In this document: piece by piece, positions 26,895 through 35,350 of the stretch | How positions within the stretch are numbered: position 1 is the stretch's first letter | How the letters are laid out: each line of letters begins with the position of its first letter | Assembly (NCBI GenBank): GCA_913042205.1 | Contig: CAJWIY010000007.1 | Coordinates: 1 to 57,152 of the forward strand | Direction: 5' to 3' | DNA length: 57,152 nucleotides | Source of the DNA: an uncultured Gammaproteobacteria bacterium | GTDB lineage: Bacteria; Pseudomonadota; Gammaproteobacteria; Pseudomonadales; Litorivicinaceae | Notes under the pieces: generated by a model | The model's database searches: none | Seen by the model: the letters and a program-made list of their open reading frames with translations, nothing else | Told to the model about the DNA's origin: nothing | Translations under genes and position numbers: made by a program

Positions 26895-27164
26895 CTGGTG
26901 CTATCCGTCCTTTTTTTATTGACTGAGTAAAATGCCCGCCGGTAGTTGGTAGGTGTTGGTCCTTAATTCCATTCATCGAACCAAGATTGTTCATTACTGT
27001 GAGCTGCCAGTCCAACACTTCTCGACGAACAGCACGCGGTCCGGAACGTCACTCCTTTCGTGACCCCGTTGTTTTTTAGTTTTCGAAGTTAACTGTGGTC
27101 TTATCCAAGCTCAAAGAAAAAGCGGTCCGTAGAGTCGCTGGGAACTCAACCTAGAACTTCTGAT

Positions 27165-27593
27165 TTAATACCCCAATGCAAAAAGCGTAATCATTGCAAG
27201 TCCGTTGATGCCGAAAAAACCGACCGAGAGTCCATGTAGAAGTGCAAATTTTTTCTTCATTTGTGGGCTCGGAGCGTTGATTAGTTGATCGGACACACCG
27301 TTGACCATGGGCATGATGATCCTTAAATTCAAATACGCCAATATCGTGACCATAAGCCCGACAATGATCCCATAATGATAGGTCGTACCATTCGCAGAAA
27401 GAGCGATGCTTAGGCCTATGATTGCGAGTCCAACAGCGATCTCGTACCTGAACAGTCGAGGAAAATAGGCTCTTAGGAATGAGCTGGCCTGCGGCCCATC
27501 GAGTACGGCGAAAACCGTCGGTGAGACTGTAAGGGTGAACATGGTGACTGCGCCAAGCCAACCGAAAATGAGTGCATGCAGTGTGGTTAGCAT
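27165..27593 (-). CDS. DUF4149/TMEM205-type membrane protein
   Basis: About 142 residues from ATG 27593 (MLTTLHALIFGW); a longer start adds ten unlikely residues. It has four membrane helices, with the motif TVSPTVFAVLDGPQASSFL after the first helix and YFPRLFRYEIAVG before the second. This is the pattern of the DUF4149/TMEM205 family of small membrane proteins. The molecular role is unknown. It is convergent with nothing nearby and appears monocistronic. Confidence 0.75.
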   Translation of the reverse strand: MLTTLHALIFGWLGAVTMFTLTVSPTVFAVLDGPQASSFLRAYFPRLFRYEIAVGLAIIGLSIALSANGTTYHYGIIVGLMVTILAYLNLRIIMPMVNGVSDQLINAPSPQMKKKFALLHGLSVGFFGINGLAMITLFALGY

Positions 27594-27743
27594 TACAGAT
27601 CCTCCAACTACTTTTCTTAGCAAACGACAGACGGGCCTTAGGTAGTACCGTTAGTGGTACTGGATGAGTCGGTTTTCAATTGCGGAAATTGGCTCAAAGT
27701 TTGCTCAATCAGTGTTGGTGTCAGATTTTTGGAGATGTCATCG

Positions 27744-27854
27744 ATGGACATGATTATCGGGACTCTGTGTTTCGGAGCAATGTTTTTAGTTACTGGTATG
27801 ATCGATGTGTTAATTGATCGGTTTCAATATCAAATCGAAATAAATGAGTTATAA
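27744..27854 (+). CDS. Possible 36-residue membrane peptide
   Basis: A short frame from ATG 27744 (MDMIIGTLCFGAMFLVTGMI), with GGAG 9 bases upstream. It is a single membrane helix followed by a charged tail (DRFQYQIEINEL). Upstream in-frame starts exist but lie before the ribosome site. Support is limited to the ribosome site and the peptide's composition. Confidence 0.35.
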   Translation: MDMIIGTLCFGAMFLVTGMIDVLIDRFQYQIEINEL

Positions 27855-27958
27855 CGGGCGCATGCGACGGTGACTCGCTGTAGGGATTCATCTGAAGATA
27901 GCCTGACGCACGCCGACTGAGTGAGTAACTATTTTCGGAAACCTACCTAACCTTGTTC

Positions 27959-28387
27959 ATGTCGTCATTCTTAGCGGCGACTCCCTTTCTCCCTCAGTTT
28001 GAAGCTGTCTTAGCGGCGTCAATCTTACATCGACCGTCATCTGTCGTTTATTCAGTGACGATTGCTTCTATAGGAGATGTACTTGGGGCCTGCGTGAATT
28101 GGGGGCTTGGTCGATTCTGTAGCCACTCTTTTGAGCAACGTATCTTTCGTTGCTCAAGGAGGACGGACCGACTTTTTGGCTGGTATAAGCGGTACCGCTG
28201 GATTACGTTACGCGGCAGCTTGATGCCTTTCATTGGCGACCCATTAACTCTCTGTGCCGGCATCATGAAAGAACCGCTATGGCGATTCATACTCGTGGTA
28301 ACTTTTGCTAAAACAGTACGTTACCTTGCGCTAGCGCTAACGGTTACTGATTTTTTTTCTCTAATTAACAACCGTTGCACCCAATAG
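27959..28387 (+). CDS. YqaA-type DedA-family membrane protein
   Basis: About 142 residues from ATG 27959. The N-terminus SSFLAATPFLPQFEAVLAAS and the following GDVLGACVNWGLGRF match the YqaA branch of DedA/SNARE-associated membrane proteins. RGSLMPFIGDPLTLCAGIMK matches the family's conserved arginine/glycine segment, with P and D in the FIGDP motif. DedA proteins act in lipid (undecaprenyl or phospholipid) transport. Its end overlaps the convergent IclR gene by 27 bases. Confidence 0.82.
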   Translation: MSSFLAATPFLPQFEAVLAASILHRPSSVVYSVTIASIGDVLGACVNWGLGRFCSHSFEQRIFRCSRRTDRLFGWYKRYRWITLRGSLMPFIGDPLTLCAGIMKEPLWRFILVVTFAKTVRYLALALTVTDFFSLINNRCTQ

Positions 28388-29179
28388 CCTTGAGATTTCT
28401 TGCCCGTATTTTGCAGTTTCTTGACCAAGCGTCTCGATCGATCGATCATTCATCCGTGCAACTGGCCCTGAGATCGAGATCCCGGCCACAACCTGGTTTA
28501 CAGAGTTGAAAATCGGAGCACCGATACAGCGCATACCCAGAAAGCGTTCCTCCCTATCGAGCGCATACCCCACGGAACGGATTCGATTGAACTCATCAAG
28601 CAGTTCTTTTTCTTGTATCAACGTGTTCTGGGTAAATTGTTCGAACGGTGCGTTCTCGAACAGATTTTTCTGATCGGTGATCGCAATGTACGCTGCGATC
28701 GCTTTGCCAATACCTGAAGCGTGCCATGATCCCCTCGATCCTGGACGGAAAAAAGCTCGGATCGCATGATGAGTCTCATGCTGCGCGAGGAAGATCACCT
28801 CAGCCTGGTCCATGATTCCTAAGTTCGCCGTCTCCCCTGAAAGGATTGAGAGCTCTTTAAGGACGGGCCTAGCCACATTCAGCAGCTTAGCCGCGCGCGG
28901 GAACGCGCTTCCAACTCGAAAAGCCTCGATACCAATCGACCAACTTGCATCCGATTTTGATTGCCTCACGAACCCGTGGGATTCCAGTGTCAACAAAAGC
29001 CGGTGCAGGGTTGCCATCGGTATGTCTAAATCCAGCGACAGGTCGTTCAGAGACACACCGTCAGATTCAGAAATTTTTCTGAGTGCGATCAGTCCCTTAT
29101 CGAGTGCCTTCGACGGGGTGTTCTCATTTGAGACGCTGCGGGGCCTTCCCCTGGGCTTTTTAATATCGTTGTCCGCCAT
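28361..29179 (-). CDS. bhcR: IclR-family regulator of the beta-hydroxyaspartate cycle (BhcR)
   Basis: A 272-residue IclR protein. A basic N-terminus (KKPRGRPRS) precedes a winged helix-turn-helix (SLNDLSLDLDIPMATLHRLL, about residues 46-65). The C-terminal effector domain ends GPVARMNDRSIETLG. It is divergent from bhcABCD, the arrangement known from Paracoccus, where BhcR senses glyoxylate and controls the cluster. ATG 29179 is preferred to an ATG eight codons upstream, because the protein then opens with MADNDIKKPRGRP. Confidence 0.88.
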   Translation of the reverse strand: MADNDIKKPRGRPRSVSNENTPSKALDKGLIALRKISESDGVSLNDLSLDLDIPMATLHRLLLTLESHGFVRQSKSDASWSIGIEAFRVGSAFPRAAKLLNVARPVLKELSILSGETANLGIMDQAEVIFLAQHETHHAIRAFFRPGSRGSWHASGIGKAIAAYIAITDQKNLFENAPFEQFTQNTLIQEKELLDEFNRIRSVGYALDREERFLGMRCIGAPIFNSVNQVVAGISISGPVARMNDRSIETLGQETAKYGQEISRLLGATVVN

Positions 29180-29229
29180 GGTCTGTATCTCAAGGTTGCG
29201 CAAGTGGATTTAGTGAATTCGACGATCGA

Positions 29230-29270
29230 AAATTTTTCATTTTTTTTTAATTTCAAAAAATGGAAAATTT
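29230..29270. promoter_or_regulatory. Candidate BhcR operator (16-base inverted repeat)
   Basis: The left arm AAATTTTTCATTTTTT (29230-29245) and right arm AAAAAATGGAAAATTT (29255-29270) are inverted copies with one mismatch and a 9-base spacer. They lie between divergent bhcR and bhcA. The whole 29210-29340 stretch is extremely AT-rich. The position fits an IclR binding site overlapping both promoters. Confidence 0.55.
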
Positions 29271-29392
29271 AAAATATTGTTTTTATTGAATTTTTATTTG
29301 TTCATTATTTCTTATTTTATTTTATGAATAAATATACGGTGGTTCTAAATAGTCGTAAAGTTCATTTTTCCAAAAAATATGAGGAAATTAGG

Positions 29393-30616
29393 ATGAACCA
29401 GCTCAACCCTGTTTTTATCCCAGGACCGACCAATTTGCCGGAGTCTGTCCGACGGGTGATTGATCAACCAACGATCGATCATCGTTCGCCCGCATTCGCA
29501 TCCTTGTTGCCTCAGCTTTTCGGTGACCTCAAGAAAGTCTTTGCAACAGACGCAGCAAAAATATTTGTTTTTCCGGGAACGGGGACGGGCGGCTGGGAGG
29601 CTACCATCGCAAATACACTTTCAAGGGGTGATCGGGTGCTCGCGTGCCGACATGGCGTGTTTTCTGACAAGTGGATTCGCTTGTGTCAAAACTTTGGCCT
29701 GATCGTTGACATTATAGACTGCGACTGGGGCGGCCCAGCGGATCCAATCCGAATCGAAGAGATACTGAGGGCAGATTCGGGAGGTCAAATTAAGGCGGTT
29801 CTGGCTACACACAACGAGACGGCGACGGGTGTACGGACGGACCTAGCCGCTATCAGAGAGGCCATTAATGCGTCTGGTAGTGAGGCACTATTCTTCGTTG
29901 ACGGAGTGAGTTCCATTGCATCCATGGATTTTCGGATGGACGAGTGGGGTATCGATGGGGCCGTGACCGGATCGCAGAAAGGACTCATGCTACCAGCGGG
30001 GCTTGCGATAGTTGCGCTTAGCGAGAAAGCGATCAAAGCAGGTAAGTCGGCGGGGCTGCCCAGGTTCTTTTTTGACTGCTCGCAGATGGACCAAATGACG
30101 GCCGCGGGCGGGTTTCCCTATACGCCACCTATGCAGCTTATCGCCGGCTTGCAACACTCGCTAGATCTGCTGTTAACTGAGGGTCTCGACCAGGTTTTCA
30201 GCCGACACTTCAAAATGGCTGAAGGTGTCAGGCAGGCAGTAGCGTCATGGGGTTATAAACTTTGCTGCCGTGATCTGCAGTTTGCTTCGGACACCGTGAC
30301 CACGATTTTGGTACCAGAGGGTTTTAATGCCGATCGCTTGGTTGAGTATGCCTACAGCCGGTATGGGATGTCATTTGGGGTCGGGCTTGGGCAACTTGCG
30401 GGTCAAGCATTCCGGATTGGACATCTGGGGATGTTGACGGAGGCGCAAGCCTTGAGTGGGTTGGCGGTCATTGAGATGGCGATGAAAGATCTCGGTCACC
30501 CTATCGTCAGTGGTAGCGGTGTCTCTGCGGCTCAGGATTGGTATCGCTCTGCGTTTAGCGCGGATCCACAGGCCTCGGCAGCGATTGGGGAACCAGTATG
30601 CGAGGATGTAGCGTGA
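29393..30616 (+). CDS. bhcA: Aspartate-glyoxylate aminotransferase BhcA
   Basis: A 407-residue class V aminotransferase (PLP fold type I). The start MNQLNPVFIPGPTNLPESVR and TIDHRSPAF resemble alanine/serine-glyoxylate aminotransferases. The PLP lysine lies in VTGSQKGLMLPAGL. In the beta-hydroxyaspartate cycle BhcA transfers the amino group of aspartate to glyoxylate, giving glycine and oxaloacetate. ATG 29393 was chosen because the family signature starts there. The next three genes complete the cycle, which is the main reason for this specific name. Confidence 0.93.
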   Translation: MNQLNPVFIPGPTNLPESVRRVIDQPTIDHRSPAFASLLPQLFGDLKKVFATDAAKIFVFPGTGTGGWEATIANTLSRGDRVLACRHGVFSDKWIRLCQNFGLIVDIIDCDWGGPADPIRIEEILRADSGGQIKAVLATHNETATGVRTDLAAIREAINASGSEALFFVDGVSSIASMDFRMDEWGIDGAVTGSQKGLMLPAGLAIVALSEKAIKAGKSAGLPRFFFDCSQMDQMTAAGGFPYTPPMQLIAGLQHSLDLLLTEGLDQVFSRHFKMAEGVRQAVASWGYKLCCRDLQFASDTVTTILVPEGFNADRLVEYAYSRYGMSFGVGLGQLAGQAFRIGHLGMLTEAQALSGLAVIEMAMKDLGHPIVSGSGVSAAQDWYRSAFSADPQASAAIGEPVCEDVA

Positions 30617-31632
30617 TGAATGCACCAATAGAAGAGAATCTCAAGCCCGTGAAGTGCGTCGGGATGGAATCGGTAATGATGGCACCTGACCTGACCATTG
30701 ATCACGTGCTCCAGGCCAGAGAGCGAATAAATCCGCACATTCACGACACACCAATATTGACGTCTACGTATCTGAATGAGCAGATTGGAGCCGAGCTGTT
30801 TTTTAAGTGTGAGAATTTTCAGAAGGCTGGTGCCTTTAAGGTACGAGGCGCCTGCAACTCTGTTTTCGGGTTAACAGATGAGGATGCTGTTTCGGGGGTA
30901 GCGACGCACTCATCTGGAAACCATGCGTTGAGTCTCTCATATGCGGCCGGTCGACGTGGAATTCCCTGCCACGTGGTCATGCCTAAGACTGCGCCACAGG
31001 CGAAAAAGGACGCAGTCCTTGGTTACGGTGGTTTGATCACCGAGTGCGAGCCATCGACCAGTAGTCGGGAAGCAGTTTTTGCAGAGGTTCAAGAGAAAAC
31101 TGGTGCCGAATTTGTGCATCCCTACAACGATCCTCGTGTGATTGCAGGCCAGGCGACTTGCTCGGCCGAGATGCTCGAATCGGTCGTGGGTTTGGATACT
31201 ATTGTGGCGCCTATTGGAGGCGGGGGGATGATTTCTGGGACCTGTCTGACGGTGAGTAATCTAGCACCACATATCGAAGTATTTGCGGCCGAGCCCCTAC
31301 AAGCCGATGACGCGGCGCGCTCGTTTCGGTCTGGTCGAATTATTGCCGACGATGCTCCAGTAACCGTCGCAGACGGCCTCAAGGTACCCTTGAAAGAGAA
31401 TACTTGGCACTTCGTGTCGCACTACGTCGCCGACGTACTTACAGCGACCGAGGAAGAAATAATTGACGCTATGAGACTTACCTGGCAGCGCTTGAAAATC
31501 GTGATGGAGCCAAGCTGTGCTGTGCCTTTAGCAGTCATTTTAAAGAATCAGGATGTTTTTCGTGGTCGACGGATTGGTGTCGTTGTAACTGGTGGGAATG
31601 TCGATTTAGATCGGCTCCCTTGGATGAAGTGA
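30616..31632 (+). CDS. bhcB: beta-Hydroxyaspartate dehydratase BhcB
   Basis: A 338-residue PLP fold type II enzyme of the threonine dehydratase/serine racemase family. The PLP lysine is in FQKAGAFKVRGA and the glycine-rich phosphate loop is PIGGGGMISG; THSSGNHALSLS is also typical. In the cycle it removes water from beta-hydroxyaspartate to give iminosuccinate. ATG 30616 overlaps the bhcA stop (TGATG); an ATG six codons earlier is possible, and so are M23/M27 downstream. It is 7 bases from bhcC. Confidence 0.92.
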   Translation: MNAPIEENLKPVKCVGMESVMMAPDLTIDHVLQARERINPHIHDTPILTSTYLNEQIGAELFFKCENFQKAGAFKVRGACNSVFGLTDEDAVSGVATHSSGNHALSLSYAAGRRGIPCHVVMPKTAPQAKKDAVLGYGGLITECEPSTSSREAVFAEVQEKTGAEFVHPYNDPRVIAGQATCSAEMLESVVGLDTIVAPIGGGGMISGTCLTVSNLAPHIEVFAAEPLQADDAARSFRSGRIIADDAPVTVADGLKVPLKENTWHFVSHYVADVLTATEEEIIDAMRLTWQRLKIVMEPSCAVPLAVILKNQDVFRGRRIGVVVTGGNVDLDRLPWMK

Positions 31633-31639
31633 GAAAATT

Positions 31640-32803
31640 ATGAACAGTGCATTGAATTGGAATGATTTAGAGGTGGGTTACGACATTCCGGCGCGAGTTG
31701 GGATGCGTGAGAGTGAGGTGCAAACTCCCTGTCTGGTAGTAGATCTTGATGCGTTAGAGCGGAACATCAAGAAGATGGGTGATTTCGCGAAGGGGCACGG
31801 CATGCGTCACCGGGTCCACGGTAAGATGCATAAGTCGGTAGATGTAGCCTTGTTGCAAGAGCAGTTGGGTGGTGCCTGTGGTGTGTGTTGCCAAAAAGTA
31901 AGCGAAGCTGAAGTCTTTGCCCGTGGCGGCATCAAGGATGTGCTGGTATCAAATCAGGTGCGTGATCCAGCAAAGTTGGCACGTCTGGCGCGTATACCAA
32001 TGCTGGGTGCCAGGGCGATTGTCTGTGTTGATGACCCTGCTAATGTGGCCGAGCTCTCTGCTGCCGCCACAGAGGCAGGCACGCAAATCGAGTGCCTGGT
32101 AGAGATTGATTGTGGAGCGGGCCGGTGTGGGGTGACGACAACCCAGGAGGTAGTTGACATCGCAGTAGCTATTGATAAGGCGGATGGACTCAAGTTCGCG
32201 GGGATCCAAGCGTATCAGGGGGCCATGCAGCACCTAGATCTTTACTCCGAGCGTCAGGAAAAAGTACAGGTCGCCATTGGTATGGTCAAACAGGCAGTCG
32301 AGGCGCTTTCAGGCAGGGGCCTGGAGTGCGACATCGTTGGCGGTGGAGGAACCGGATCCTACTACTTCGAGGGAGCATCCGGTGTTTATAACGAGCTTCA
32401 GTGCGGATCGTATGCGTTTATGGACGCTGATTACGGACGAATTCTTGATGAGAAAGGTCAGCGGATTGATCAAGGCGAGTGGGAGAACGCTTTGTTCATT
32501 CTGACTTCGGTGATGAGCCACGCTAAAGCCGACAAAGCGATCTGTGACGCCGGTCTGAAGGCACAATCTGTCGATAGTGGCCTGCCAGTAATCTATGGTC
32601 GTGACGACGTGAAATACGTGAAATGCTCTGATGAGCACGGAGTGATTGAGGATAAAGAAGGCGTGTTGAGGGTTAACGACAAGTTGCGTCTTGTTCCCGG
32701 GCATTGTGATCCTACCTGTAATGTTCACGACTGGTATGTCGGGGTTCGCAATGGTGTGGTCGAGGTGGTATGGCCAGTGTCGGCGCGTGGGAAGGCTTAT
32801 TAG
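31640..32803 (+). CDS. bhcC: beta-Hydroxyaspartate aldolase BhcC
   Basis: A 387-residue DSD1/D-threonine-aldolase family protein (alanine-racemase-like barrel). PCLVVDLDALERNIKKM opens the barrel, with the PLP lysine in HRVHGKMHKSV. C-terminal metal ligands are in VPGHCDPTCNVHDWY. It condenses glycine with glyoxylate to beta-hydroxyaspartate. The identification depends on its place between bhcB and bhcD; on its own, D-threonine aldolase would be possible. Confidence 0.93.
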   Translation: MNSALNWNDLEVGYDIPARVGMRESEVQTPCLVVDLDALERNIKKMGDFAKGHGMRHRVHGKMHKSVDVALLQEQLGGACGVCCQKVSEAEVFARGGIKDVLVSNQVRDPAKLARLARIPMLGARAIVCVDDPANVAELSAAATEAGTQIECLVEIDCGAGRCGVTTTQEVVDIAVAIDKADGLKFAGIQAYQGAMQHLDLYSERQEKVQVAIGMVKQAVEALSGRGLECDIVGGGGTGSYYFEGASGVYNELQCGSYAFMDADYGRILDEKGQRIDQGEWENALFILTSVMSHAKADKAICDAGLKAQSVDSGLPVIYGRDDVKYVKCSDEHGVIEDKEGVLRVNDKLRLVPGHCDPTCNVHDWYVGVRNGVVEVVWPVSARGKAY

Positions 32804-32841
32804 CGTCTTACTTACTCATGTGAGTAGGCCCCGGAGGTGGT

Positions 32842-33765
32842 ATGCAAATAGTTACCGAGCAGCAAATCGCTGACGTCTTGGACCCGGAAATCGCATTTTT
32901 TGCTGTGCAGGATGTATTTGCCAGCATGGAATCTGCGGCTTGGAACTTCCCAGTGGTCCGAGAATCTTTGGGATACCAAGATGCATTGTATGGCTTTAAG
33001 TCTGGGTTTGATCCGGCCTCGGGTGCTTTAGGTCTCAAGGCTGGCGGGTATTGGCCTAACAACTCATCTAACGGTATCGCCAACCATCAGTCATCGATTT
33101 TTTTGTTTAACCCTGAGTCAGGACAATGCAGCTCGCTGTTGGCTGGCAATACCATCACAGCCCTGAGGACGGCGGCAGCGTCGGCCGTCTCAATCGATCG
33201 TTTATCGATCTCCGGCCCAAAAACACTGGGCCTCCTTGGTACAGGCCATCAATCAGTTTTCCAGTTGGAGGCAGCCCTGCGTGTCAGGGCTTTTGAAGAG
33301 GTTATTATCTGGAACAGGTCTGGCCGTGATCTTCAGAAGCACTTTGCCATGGCTGACTACTATGGTGTGCGTTGCCGCGAGGCCGACCTTGAGACGGTGG
33401 TGAAAGAATCACAGGTGATTATCACGATCACCTCTTGCTTCGAGCCACTGTTCCCGAGTCAGTGGGTCAACGGGGGCACCCACATCGCAGCCATGGGAAC
33501 CGACACGAGAGGCAAGCAAGAATTGGATCCGGCACTGAGTTTGCGATCTCAAAGGTTCACAGACGAGATCGCACAGTCAAGGACTATTGGAGAGTTCCAA
33601 CATGTACCTGATGACGCTCCGATAGTGACAATTGGTTCAGTTATTGAAGGAACCGCGAGTGGTCGCACAAATGACGATCAGGTCACTGTATTCGATGGGA
33701 CAGGCGTCGGATTGCAGGACCTCGCATGTGCACAGGCGGTGATAAAGGCTCTCGGAGCATCATAA
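32842..33765 (+). CDS. bhcD: Iminosuccinate reductase BhcD
   Basis: A 307-residue protein of the ornithine cyclodeaminase/mu-crystallin family. The NAD(P)-binding motif is LGLLGTGHQSVFQLEAAL with IIWNRS after the second strand, and TALRTAAASAVSIDRL is the typical substrate-side segment. In the cycle it reduces iminosuccinate to L-aspartate, returning the amino donor for BhcA. It starts ATG 32842, 38 bases after bhcC. Family membership is certain; the specific reaction follows from context. Confidence 0.92.
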   Translation: MQIVTEQQIADVLDPEIAFFAVQDVFASMESAAWNFPVVRESLGYQDALYGFKSGFDPASGALGLKAGGYWPNNSSNGIANHQSSIFLFNPESGQCSSLLAGNTITALRTAAASAVSIDRLSISGPKTLGLLGTGHQSVFQLEAALRVRAFEEVIIWNRSGRDLQKHFAMADYYGVRCREADLETVVKESQVIITITSCFEPLFPSQWVNGGTHIAAMGTDTRGKQELDPALSLRSQRFTDEIAQSRTIGEFQHVPDDAPIVTIGSVIEGTASGRTNDDQVTVFDGTGVGLQDLACAQAVIKALGAS

Positions 33766-33775
33766 GAGGGCCAAA

Positions 33776-34840
33776 TTGAATACAGGTTGTGCGGATTTTT
33801 ACTCAGATACGCAAACACTCCCCTCGCGGGCGATGTTGGAGAGTGTGGTGGGTGTCAGAACCGGTGACGAACGCCATGGTGCTTGTCCGACCACAAATGA
33901 GTTATGTGAGCGGGTCGCTGACTTGTTTGGGATGGAGGACGCCGTGTTCCTCCCCTCAGGGAGTATGTGTAACCAAATAGCAATCGCCGTTCACACCAGA
34001 CCCGGAGATGAGATTATTTGCTCCCGCGAAAGCCACATTGTTTTTGCGGAGTGTGGTGGCCTCGCAAAATTATCAGGCGTGATGGTGTCCGTGATTGATG
34101 CCGACCGAGGTCTTTTCAAAGCCGATGATGTGTCTCGCCTCTACCGTCGGCCTTCATCATTTTCCCCGCGCACGCGTCTTGTCGTGACAGAACAAACCTC
34201 TAACTTGGGAGGAGGCGCGATCTGGCCACTAGATCAAATTCAGGCGGTCTCTCGTAACGCTACTGATCTCGGTTTGGCGGTTCATATGGACGGTGCTAGG
34301 GTCCTTAATGCCGCTGTAGCTACAGGGATACCTGTGAGCGATTACGCTTCTATGCACGACAGTGCCTGGTTGGCATTTACGAAAGGGCTGGGGTGCCCTG
34401 TCGGCGCTGTGTTGGCTGGATCAAAAGATTTTATCCGTGAGGCCTGGCATTTTAAGCGTATGTTCGGTGGAGCGATGCGGCAGACTGGAGTGTTGACCGG
34501 CATGTGCTTGTACGCGCTCGATCATCACGTTGAGCGATTGTCCGAGGACCACGCTCGTGCGAAGCGAATCGAGACTTTCCTTAATGATTGTGAATTGTTC
34601 TCTCGTGTTCTCCCGGTAGACACCAATATTGTTCTCGCTGAAATCTCGGCCGACGCTGGTCTCACTGCCCCGGAACTCCGCGATTTTTTGGCTAAACAAA
34701 ATGTCCAGGTCATGGCAGTAGGTCGTGATCGGTTGCGGATGATTACACATTTGGACTCAGATGATGTGGCCGTAGACCGACTGTTTGAGGCGATGGAGAC
34801 CGCTGAGTCGGCAAAAATAGAACCGGCCACAGGTGACTAA
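33776..34840 (+). CDS. Threonine-aldolase-like PLP enzyme
   Basis: A 354-residue fold type I enzyme of the beta-eliminating lyase/L-threonine aldolase family: TDERHGACPTTNELCERVA-like N-terminus (here GDERHGACPTTNEL), PSGSMCNQIA and the PLP lysine in AFTKGLGCPVGAVLAG. The apparent start is TTG 33776 with AGAGGG upstream, only 10 bases after bhcD, so it is probably the fifth gene of the operon. Likely cleaves L-threonine or another beta-hydroxy amino acid to glycine, feeding or backing up the cycle. Such a gene is not part of the standard bhcABCD set. Confidence 0.85.
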   Translation: MNTGCADFYSDTQTLPSRAMLESVVGVRTGDERHGACPTTNELCERVADLFGMEDAVFLPSGSMCNQIAIAVHTRPGDEIICSRESHIVFAECGGLAKLSGVMVSVIDADRGLFKADDVSRLYRRPSSFSPRTRLVVTEQTSNLGGGAIWPLDQIQAVSRNATDLGLAVHMDGARVLNAAVATGIPVSDYASMHDSAWLAFTKGLGCPVGAVLAGSKDFIREAWHFKRMFGGAMRQTGVLTGMCLYALDHHVERLSEDHARAKRIETFLNDCELFSRVLPVDTNIVLAEISADAGLTAPELRDFLAKQNVQVMAVGRDRLRMITHLDSDDVAVDRLFEAMETAESAKIEPATGD

Positions 34841-34882
34841 AAATCAGAGACGATTTGTAGATATCTGGGAACCGGAATTTAC

Positions 34883-35350
34883 GTGGAGAGTATAGAGCGG
34901 TTCGCTATTTGGGTTGACGCAGATGCCTGCCCGAAGCCGATCAAGGCTTTGGTTTATCGAGCCTCGGATAGACTTAAAGTTCCTGTGTTTCTGGTGGCTA
35001 ACGGCTTTCTACAAAAACCACCCTATCCACTAGTGTCTGTGGTTCAAGTATCGAAGGGCTTCGATGTCGCTGATAACGTAATCTTAGAACGTATGAGTTC
35101 TGGTGATTTGGTTATTACGCAGGACGTCCCGTTGGCGTCTGAAGTCGTTGCACGAGGTGGATACGGGCTGAATCCACGAGGATCTTGGTACGATGAAGAA
35201 TCGGTCAAGAGCTATCTGAGGCGTCGTGATGAGCGGGAACAAATGCGAGAAGCTGGCATGGTTCAGGGAGGCCCCCAACCTTTTTCACAAAAGGATACGC
35301 AGCAATTCGCCCGTGTATTTGATCAGTTTTTAGCCAGAGCCAAGCGTTAG
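34883..35350 (+). CDS. YaiI/YqxD family protein (UPF0178)
   Basis: A 155-residue protein of the DUF188 family: FAIWVDADACPKPIKALVYRAS near residues 7-28, DVADNVI, GDLVITQDVPLA and RRRDEREQMREAG. The family has a PIN-like fold with acidic residues and may be nucleolytic, but its role is not established. It starts GTG 34883 and its stop TAG overlaps the GTG start of the next gene. Confidence 0.9.
   Translation: MESIERFAIWVDADACPKPIKALVYRASDRLKVPVFLVANGFLQKPPYPLVSVVQVSKGFDVADNVILERMSSGDLVITQDVPLASEVVARGGYGLNPRGSWYDEESVKSYLRRRDEREQMREAGMVQGGPQPFSQKDTQQFARVFDQFLARAKR

Noticed and set aside
27151-27561. 136-residue minus-strand frame across the DUF4149 gene
   Set aside because: It lies in another frame of a gene with clear membrane topology and family motifs, and its composition is unlike protein.
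29812-30036. Open minus-strand frames inside bhcA
   Set aside because: They are shadows of a strongly conserved PLP enzyme.
33776-34840. Treating the threonine-aldolase-like gene as a second BhcC
   Set aside because: Its fold (type I, beta-eliminating lyase) differs from the alanine-racemase-like BhcC, and its motifs are those of L-threonine aldolases.
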